The notes beneath the pieces were generated by a model. It did not search any database, was not told the origin of the DNA, and worked only from the letters and a program-made list of their open reading frames with translations. The position numbers were made by a program, and so were the translations under genes. Below, piece after piece: positions 57,482 through 64,000 of a DNA stretch of 64,000 nucleotides (position 1 is the first letter of the stretch; every line of letters starts with the position of its first letter). This DNA is from Artemia franciscana (Eukaryota > Arthropoda > Branchiopoda > Anostraca > Artemiidae): contig NC_088875.1 in the NCBI RefSeq assembly GCF_032884065.1, positions 47,733,235 to 47,797,234 of the forward strand. Direction: 5' to 3'.

Positions 57482-57996
57482 CTAGCTGTTGAAGTGGCGC
57501 TTCGCGCCACCCCAACACCTAGTTGGTGGGGGCACTTTGCGCCCCCCCCCCCAAAGCCCCTCCGCGCGCGTAAGTCGTTACGCGCCATATTAGTTACGCG
57601 CCATTGCAGTTGTGTCCCTGTGTCCCACCTGTGAATATAGATAGATATATATATATATCTATATATGTTTTTAACTACGTAAAACTTGCGAATATACAAC
57701 ATTCTTGGCTGTCCCATTGTCTATGTATATAAATAGATTGTCAGGTTTACCGACTCTTGAACATGCAACATATAATTGTCCATCGGAAAAACAATCTGTA
57801 TTCAGGTCTATACTTCATTATTCCAATGATTGACCTTGAGCTCTGTTGATGGTGATTGCTAATCGAACACTCCCTGTGTCCCCGTCGTCATTTATATATC
57901 CCCCTGTGCCCACCGGCGTCCCTGTTGTAGTTGTGTCCCTGTGTCCCTGTCGTCATTTATATTCCCTGTGTCCCGGTCGATTTTTATATAGATAGA
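57482..57996 (-). mobile_element. Short non-autonomous Helitron F
   Basis: CTAG plus hairpin at 57482 (GAAGTGGCGC…GCGCCACCCC, one side mutated). It has the same order of 3' GC hairpins, short (TA)n, helicase C-terminus and minisatellite, cut short to a 5' end at about 57996 (GATTTTTATATAGATAGA). Only 22 bases of (TA)n separate it from Helitron E, so both sit in one TA tract. Confidence 0.75.
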
Positions 57997-58197
<201 letters not shown>

Positions 58198-58505
58198 GTT
58201 GTATGTGTGTTATGTCTGTTACACTATGTCTGCTACGCCAGATTACATCTTCTATATATATAAAAATAAGTTGTATGCATTTTTGTGTTGAGGGTTTGCA
58301 TATGATGTCTGAAAAATAAAGAAGAAAAAGAAAATAAACTAAAATGTAAAAACTGGGAATTGCATAAATATATCGAAATATTTTGACAATAGATAAAAGT
58401 AATTCGAAAACCTTAAAACAGATACTTAAAATTTGAGGTTTAAATAAATTGTTGAGCTTTAGCAAGCTTGGCATGTGAAGAGGAATTTTTAGTATAGATC
58501 TTAAA

Positions 58506-58850
58506 ATGACAGAAGAAACAGCCGAGGAAGCTGCTCAAATAGTTAATTCAAAGAGAAATTTTAGTATAAATCCTGCAATGGCAGAAGAAACAGCCGAGGA
58601 ATCTGCTCAAAGGGTTAATGCCAAAAGGCTTGCGGCTAAAGAACGCAAAACCGCGCAGTTAGATGAAAATCCACCTGGACAGCGAGAGTCAAAACGTATC
58701 AAAAATGAAAATGATAGCGATGATGATTGGGTTTGGGATTTTGACTTGGACAAGGCCATCAATGCCTACCAGATTTTAGTTAAAAAACAAAGGTTCGGCA
58801 ATATGTATTTACGTCTGAAAAATAAAGAAGACAAAGAAAACTTAAACTAA
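58506..58850 (+). CDS. Helitron accessory ORF with acidic [12 protein letters not shown] tail (second copy)
   Basis: 114 codons. A duplicated N-terminus ([11 protein letters not shown] … [20 protein letters not shown]) is followed by [19 protein letters not shown], then the acidic/aromatic segment [20 protein letters not shown] and AYQILVKK. It ends in a charged tail (NKEDKENLN). The middle and acidic part match the ORF at 29951-30301 with very few changes, mostly conservative (K/E, V/A). Predicted soluble and acidic. Function unknown. Confidence 0.6.
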   Translation: MTEETAEEAAQIVNSKRNFSINPAMAEETAEESAQRVNAKRLAAKERKTAQLDENPPGQRESKRIKNENDSDDDWVWDFDLDKAINAYQILVKKQRFGNMYLRLKNKEDKENLN

Positions 58851-58964
58851 AAATGTAAAAACTGGGAATTGCATAAATATTTCAAAATATTTTGACAATA
58901 GATTAAAGTAATTCGAAAACCTTAAAACAGATACTTAAAATTTTAGATACTAACAGATTAACAG

Positions 58965-59400
58965 ATACTAAAATAATAAAGAAGCGTAACGGTACCACCA
59001 TCGAAGTAGATAACCAGTGAGTTGTTCCATATTCCCCATTATTATCAAAAACATTTAATGCACACATAAACGTTGAATACTGTAACTCCGTAAAGGCAAT
59101 CAAATACATATGTAAATACGTCAACAAAGGCAGTGACATGGCAGTTTTTGGCTTGCAGTCCCAAATCAAAGATATCGACGAAATCGAACAATATCAGGCT
59201 GGAAGATACATACGCAGTAATGAAGCTGTTTGGCAAATTATTTCATTTCCGATACATGAACGTAGTCCAGCTGTTGTTCACTTAGCAGTACATTTACAGA
59301 ATGGTCAAAGTGTTTTTTTCGGAATCCAACGTGCAACAAAGAGCCCTGAATCCACCGGATTCAAAGTTAACTGCTTTCTTTTCGCTATGCAAAAATGATT
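58965..59400 (+). pseudogene. RepHel internal fragment
   Basis: KKRNGTTIEVDNQ and, after a frameshift, MAVFGLQSQIKDIDEIEQYQ, AGRYIRSNEAVWQIISFPIH and SPAVVHLAVHLQNGQ match the region between Rep and helicase (26700-27060 and 33060-33450). Broken by stops and cut at both ends. Confidence 0.8.
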
Positions 59401-59427
59401 CTTTTGCAAAAAAACTGCTGTATACTG

Positions 59428-59950
59428 AAGTGCCCATTCACCTCGGCTACAAATTCAGTTGTTATGTCTTTAAGTTCAACTACAATTCGTTCATTTGAAT
59501 TCTTTTACGTAGTTCAATAGAAATCTTTTTTTTAGTTCTTCCTTTTTCTCTTTTCTTCCTAAAATGCTGATGTATACAACAATAGCTGTTTATATTTTAC
59601 TTTTTTTTAGAAAATAAATATATCTAGTAATACAAAAACAACCCATGTAAAACAATAAAAAATATGTCAAAAGCGAAAACTTGACTACACAATGACAAAT
59701 GACATTACTTTGTTATTTCAGGCTCCTCCTCCCTTCCATATGAGTACCCATTCACCTCGGCTACAAATTCAGCTGTTTGTCTTTAATGTTCATGTTTTTA
59801 AATTCAACTCCAATTCGTTCATTTGAATTCTTTTATGTAGTTCAATAGAAGTCTTTTTTTTTTAGTTCTTCCTTTTCCCCTTTTCTTCCTAAAATGTTGT
59901 TGTATACAACAATAACTGTTTATACTTTACTTTTTTTTACTTTTTCTTAT
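59428..59950. repeat. ~315-bp tandem duplication
   Basis: CCATTCACCTCGGCTACAAA, ATTCGTTCATTTGAATTCTT and the TTCCTAAAATG…GTATACAACAATA phrases occur in order at 59436-59610 and again at 59749-59925. Non-coding, unknown origin. Confidence 0.8.
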
Positions 59951-60022
59951 TTTTTATTTAAAATTTTCAGTTTTTTATTTTCATTGTTAAAATTTTTAAT
60001 TTTTCGGTATGTTTCCGTCCAT

Positions 60023-60199
60023 CAAGGCCATATCCAGGATTTCGTTTCGGGTGGGGGGGGTGTTGAAGAGTAAGAGTTAGAAAGTTTTAAAAAGGCATCA
60101 AAATTTGTTTATGTTGATTTTGTTACGCTTTAAAGAGTCAGACAGAAACTTCGAGGGTGGAGGTGTCAAACCTTAGCCCCCCCTCAAGGTTAAGCCTTG
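60023..60199. mobile_element. MITE-like element, CAAGG termini (second copy)
   Basis: CAAGGCCATATCCAGGATTT at the left, CTCAAGGTTAAGCCTTG at the right, with a G-run after the left end and a C-run before the right end. Same size and design as 18769-18942, which identifies a family. Non-coding. Confidence 0.6.
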
Positions 60200-60234
60200 C
60201 CTTCCATTATAAATTAACTTAACATAAAGCTACA

Positions 60235-61200
60235 ATAGGCCATAGAACCTGGTCTATCCACCCTTAAATAACACCAAAAAATAGTGCAGCATAAAGGAAA
60301 GGCGTAGGTCATGGTAAAACCTTTTCCTCTGCTGGAAAAACAAGAGCTAAGAGCTAATATGGCACTTGTAGCGAAGTCGAAAGAGCCAAGAGCTCATATG
60401 GCATGAGCTCTAGCAAAATGTTAAGAATCAATAGATTGCTTTAAAAGGAAAATCAGAGCTTAATACCGGTCGGGATTAAAAATAAGAGCCCTGAGTCACG
60501 AGGTCCTTCTAAATGTCAAAATCCATTAAGATCCGATCACCCACTCGTAAGTTAAAAATACCTCAATTTTTCTAATTTTTCTTCTCCCTTCAGCCCCCCG
60601 ATGGTCGAATCAGGGAAAACAGCTTTGTCAAGTCAATTTGTGCAGTTCCCTGACCCACCTACCAATTTTCATCGTCCTAGCACGTTCAGAAGCAACAAAC
60701 TCGCCAAAGCACTGAATCCCACCCCCTAAATCCCCCAAAGAGAGCGGATCCAGTCTTGTTTCGTCAACCACGAATCTGTGAAATTTCGTCAACCAAAAAA
60801 GACGTTTATTAGCCTTTTCCAAGATTTCAGGTTTCCCCATCCAACTCCCTTCAATCTCAACAGATCTAGTCGGGATTTGAAATAAGAGCTCTGAGACATG
60901 AGTTCCTTTTAAATATCAAGTTTCATTAAGATCTGGTCACCTGTTCTTAAGTTAAAATACCTCAATTTGTCAAATTTCTCCAAATGTACAACCGGCAGCT
61001 CCCCAAATAGAGCGGATCTGTTCCAATTACGTAAATCACGTATCTAATACTTGCGCTTATTCCTCCCATCAAGCTTCATCCCGATCTCTTCACTCTAAGC
61101 GTTTTCCAAGATTTCCAGTTTCCAATATTTCCGTTTTCCAATTCCTACTTCCCTCAATGTCAGTGGATCTGGTCAGGATTTAAATGAAATTTCTAGAGCA
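60235..61200. repeat. Degenerate tandem repeat, CATTAAGATCYGRTCACC units
   Basis: GTCGGGATT…AATAAGAGC, CATTAAGATC and ACTCGTAAGTTAAAAATACC occur at about 60470-60570, then again at 60868-60970, and a third partial at 61165-61205. The units are separated by C-rich stretches (CCCCCAAAGAGAGCGGATCC). I recall this family from Artemia genomic sequence. No coding potential. Confidence 0.6.
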
Positions 61201-61558
61201 CAAGATCCTTTGAAATAAAGAAGATAAAAGAGAAAATACGAACCTATTGAGGTATTTAGAAATGTTAGGCATATTAAAGTCAACACTAAACATGAGCATC
61301 GCGTTTTCACTTTTTTTGTTCTTTATTTGGTAAATGCGAACTAAGAAAAAATTTATTTGTTGGTCTTTTCTTAGCACTTGACTAGTCAAAAACCGGTTTT
61401 ATATTTTCCTAACAAAATTTTTGATCATTCATCAATAGATTTTAGAGATAAATACTATCTCCAAATTAAAGAAAAACCCTACACACATGATATTTGAATA
61501 AAGCATCAATGACTCATATTAAACTGAGCCAAATTTGAGTCTATTGCTTCAAACCATT
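61200..61558 (-). other. 3' untranslated region and flank of the PLD gene
   Basis: AT-rich. The part from 61472 to the stop is shared with the decayed PLD copy (19952-20038), which shows that the duplicated segment included 3' untranslated DNA. No AATAAA signal on the minus strand could be chosen with confidence. Confidence 0.5.
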
Positions 61559-64000
61559 TCATGTCCACACAGCAGTAGGCAGAATGAATTCTCTCGTAAA
61601 AAGAGGCGGCTGTAAATTTTCATTACACAGGAAATCCAACGGCAGTAGAACTAAATTACCCTTCAATTGTTTGAGTTCTTCCTCTGCTTGCTCTGGGTTT
61701 TGTATACTCAGTGGTTCTACACTCCTATAAGATTCAACTTCAGAAAAGGTTGTAAGTTGACTTGCTGGTAAGCAGTTAAAAACCTTTTCATATATTTCTG
61801 TATTTGAAGATGCCGTGTTTCTACAAAATTCTCTGTAGAAAGACTCACTAACAAGGTCGGCTGAATCGATAGGTTCTGTTTCTTCTAAAAACCCTAAGTG
61901 CTCTTGGAAAAGATGCTTCCTCAAAGAACCAGCGAAGCGACCGCAATTGTACGGCCTTCCGTCCATTTCTGATGGCGTAAATTCCAAGTCTTTGAAAATA
62001 AAACAAATTTCTGAGTCTCTATTTCCAAGTAGGCTTCTGTCATTAATGTTGGCAGAGCCACAAATAACAGTTTTGTCATCGACGATCATAAGCTTACTAT
62101 GGACATAAATTTGCTCAGTAACCAGTTCTCCGGAGAGTTTTGAATGTTTTCTAAGACCATAGAAGGTGATGTATTCACTAGGGTCAATACCTTTTTCTTT
62201 TAATTTCTCCATCAGGGATTTGGGGCCTCGACAAATTGAGGAATAAATCCAGTGACAGATAGCCAAAAGACTAGTACCTTTTTTTGGTTTGATCTCACCT
62301 TCAAAACCAGGCAAAAGGGGCATCACTACATATACACGAAAACGTCTCTGTTCGCTACGAGCTTTCAAAATGCGTTTCAGCAGAGTCTGTGAGATCTTAT
62401 TGTGTACGCTGTTGTCTTCAGCGGCAAGAGAAATGAAAAACTGGTTTTCGATGTATATGTAGTGTTTTGACTCCCTAATAGCAGAACAGTATGCTAGATG
62501 AATACTATCTTCTGTCTGAACACCGGCACTCCATTGACCAACACTCCGAATTACCTGGCAGTTGACATGAAAATAGTTAGTCATCCACGATGGGATGTTC
62601 TCACTGCATTCATTGTAGCTTCTTGGAATCAAAAATGGGTATGAATTATCTCTGTTCACTTTCGAAGCCTTGACAAAATTCCACCTTTCAATAAAATGTC
62701 TTGCAGCATCCCTGGCTACCCTGCCTCCAACAGCTGCACAAACATCATGCCAAGGCGTTCTAGGTATTTTTTTTCTGTCAATTAAGTCTTCATACGGTTT
62801 TTCTAGCTTGGAAAACGCTGCCAAATTTAAATTTATGTAGTCCTTTCCGATCCAATATCTGTCAGGTTCTTTTTTAGTATCCACTAGCCTGTGCTTGTTG
62901 TCGTCCCATCTTCCATAGCACAAGTCAATTCCACCTGTGAACACCCAAGACTGGTCAATGATGACTAGCTTTTCATGGTGCGAAAAGCTTACATGATGTC
63001 TCAAGTTATCTTGATTACGTAACAAGTAATCAGGATAACTAAGAATTTTGATATTTTGATGGCACGCCAAAGTCTTCTCAGTATAGGAGCTCTGGAGCTT
63101 GAGTAAATTCAACCGATCTTTGAAAATCAGTATGAATATTTTGACTCCTTTCTTTGCTTTTCTCTCCAGAATGCGATCCAGCCGCCAATCATCATTTTCA
63201 TTGTTTTTAGGTCGCTTCAAATATAATTCAGGACTCAGCCACCAATCAGCGATGAATATTACTTTTTGGGCAGATTCCATTGCATCAGCTACAGCCATCA
63301 TATATAAGTCCCCATCTACAAACCATTTGGCATGAGAGTTTAATCTCAAAGGGGCAAAAGATTTAAATCGATTGAGGGAAATAAAGTCCCAAGCTGGCAA
63401 ATTTTTAACATTTGTTACTGACTTTAGCCATTCATCAGCTTTACATCCATATCTCTTTCTCAAACTAAGTTTGGTTGACGAATTGGAGAAAAAGAATCCA
63501 TTTTGAGTTTGCGACAATCTGAAATGTCTATTCATTAAGATGACATTCTCCAGCCGCCCATTGGGAGAGTCCATGACACCAATCCATGTGTCCTTAATCA
63601 ATAGAAATTTGCCAGTCCATGTTGTGGACTGACGAATTTGGACTGGCAAAAGACCCAAGCCAAATGTTTCAGAGCTTATTTTTCTCAAAAAATATTCTTC
63701 GCTCTTCGGTTCAGGTGTGTCCATAAAAGAAAATCGGCTAACTCCAAGAAATTTCAACGTCTCGGAAAGCTGTCTCAAATCCTCCATGTCTATTATGTCC
63801 TGAAGGTACCTTTCCAATTGTTGACGCCATTCCTCGATCCTTTTCTCACCCATGAAGTAGTCACGTCTTCCAGGAATTCTTGGTACTGAACACTTAGTGT
63901 TATCTATGTTATCCTCAGCTGGATGAAGTATTTCCAATGAGGCCCTAGAATTTTTTTCAAGATTCAAAATGTCGCTATATCTTCGTTTGATTTTCCATTC
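61559..64000 (-). CDS. PLD: Phospholipase D (PLD1/2 type), 3' part, runs off the right edge
   Basis: The frame is open from the window edge to the stop, 813 codons without an intron. The first ATG-like start within it is not the true start, because WKIKRRYSDI at the edge looks like the end of a PX domain continuing upstream. A PH-like domain follows (about residues 117-185 of the 802 below the TTG at 63967; FLLIKDTWIGVMDSPNGRL). The two HKD catalytic motifs are SHHEKLVIID (His331, Lys333, Asp338) and YVHSKLMIVDD (His623, Lys625, Asp630). ENQFF and SANINDRSLLG are typical of eukaryotic PLD, and the C-terminus ends in VWT like PLD1/2. It hydrolyses phosphatidylcholine to phosphatidic acid at membranes (family knowledge). 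Both active-site motifs are intact. Confidence 0.93.
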   Translation of the reverse strand, partial: EWKIKRRYSDILNLEKNSRASLEILHPAEDNIDNTKCSVPRIPGRRDYFMGEKRIEEWRQQLERYLQDIIDMEDLRQLSETLKFLGVSRFSFMDTPEPKSEEYFLRKISSETFGLGLLPVQIRQSTTWTGKFLLIKDTWIGVMDSPNGRLENVILMNRHFRLSQTQNGFFFSNSSTKLSLRKRYGCKADEWLKSVTNVKNLPAWDFISLNRFKSFAPLRLNSHAKWFVDGDLYMMAVADAMESAQKVIFIADWWLSPELYLKRPKNNENDDWRLDRILERKAKKGVKIFILIFKDRLNLLKLQSSYTEKTLACHQNIKILSYPDYLLRNQDNLRHHVSFSHHEKLVIIDQSWVFTGGIDLCYGRWDDNKHRLVDTKKEPDRYWIGKDYINLNLAAFSKLEKPYEDLIDRKKIPRTPWHDVCAAVGGRVARDAARHFIERWNFVKASKVNRDNSYPFLIPRSYNECSENIPSWMTNYFHVNCQVIRSVGQWSAGVQTEDSIHLAYCSAIRESKHYIYIENQFFISLAAEDNSVHNKISQTLLKRILKARSEQRRFRVYVVMPLLPGFEGEIKPKKGTSLLAICHWIYSSICRGPKSLMEKLKEKGIDPSEYITFYGLRKHSKLSGELVTEQIYVHSKLMIVDDKTVICGSANINDRSLLGNRDSEICFIFKDLEFTPSEMDGRPYNCGRFAGSLRKHLFQEHLGFLEETEPIDSADLVSESFYREFCRNTASSNTEIYEKVFNCLPASQLTTFSEVESYRSVEPLSIQNPEQAEEELKQLKGNLVLLPLDFLCNENLQPPLFTREFILPTAVWT

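Larger units (their letters stand above)
58247..59410 (+). mobile_element. Helitron G, plus strand, internally deleted
   Basis: Begins TCTTCTATATATATAAAAAT preceded by A. It contains the accessory ORF (58506-58850) and then a RepHel internal fragment (58965-59400). The Rep catalytic part and the helicase are missing. A sentence-like repeat (AAAATGTAAAAACTGGGAAT … TTCGAAAACCTTAAAACAG) occurs both before (58335-58440) and after (58845-58945) the accessory ORF, so the ORF lies between direct repeats. The 3' end was not identified. Confidence 0.7.

Overview
This is eukaryotic, AT-rich, repeat-saturated DNA with no prokaryotic gene organisation. Host genes are sparse and introns are long. The interspersed repeat families (fold-back units with the phrase GAAAGTAAGGAGCAACATTA, and the CTAGGCCCCCTCCCACGCTC family) match what I remember of brine shrimp (Artemia) genomic DNA. 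I therefore favour a branchiopod crustacean, as inference only.

Host genes: (1) On the + strand, two recognisable exons of an MPND-like JAMM protease (RAMA-domain exon at 3.2 kb, JAMM exon at 18.2 kb), separated by about 15 kb of repeat-filled intron. (2) On the - strand at 61.6-64.0 kb, a PLD1/2-type phospholipase D whose last 813 codons lie in one uninterrupted frame that runs off the right edge. (3) On the - strand at 52.9-54.5 kb, an intronless 529-residue protein with a membrane N-terminus, ankyrin repeats and a SOCS-box-like C-terminus. Partial, decayed copies of PLD (20-21 kb) and of the ankyrin/SOCS 3' end (36.7 kb) are also present.

Mobile DNA makes up most of the rest. Helitrons dominate: two decayed RepHel copies (24.6-28.0 kb +, 31.0-34.8 kb -), an N-terminal fragment (21.2-22.0 kb -), and several non-autonomous derivatives (13.97-16.0, 28.3-30.5, 48.5-49.9, 55.6-57.5, 57.5-58.0, 58.2-59.4 kb). 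The derivatives carry a GC-rich hairpin next to a CTAG 3' end and a TCTATATATATAAAAATAAG-type 5' end, and most sit in (TA)n tracts. Four decayed non-LTR retrotransposons lie at 1.5-2.5 (-), 10.1-13.1 (-), 42.3-45.3 (+) and 45.4-48.2 kb (-). There is also a hAT transposase tail, several G-rich MITE-like elements and a possible Penelope-like 3' region.

The most striking structure is an inverted arrangement at about 22.3-36.4 kb. A T-rich tract, a unique-looking 1-kb module and a Helitron RepHel copy on the left are mirrored on the right by Helitron, module and A-rich tract. The centre is about 3 kb of TA tracts and Helitron pieces. The same module meets a third, different Helitron 5' end at 49.9 kb. 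A Helitron N-terminal fragment is also joined, in the same orientation, to the decayed PLD copy, which looks like gene capture from the PLD locus about 41 kb away.

No rRNA genes, CRISPR arrays, operons or bacterial-type signals were seen. Host promoters could not be placed.
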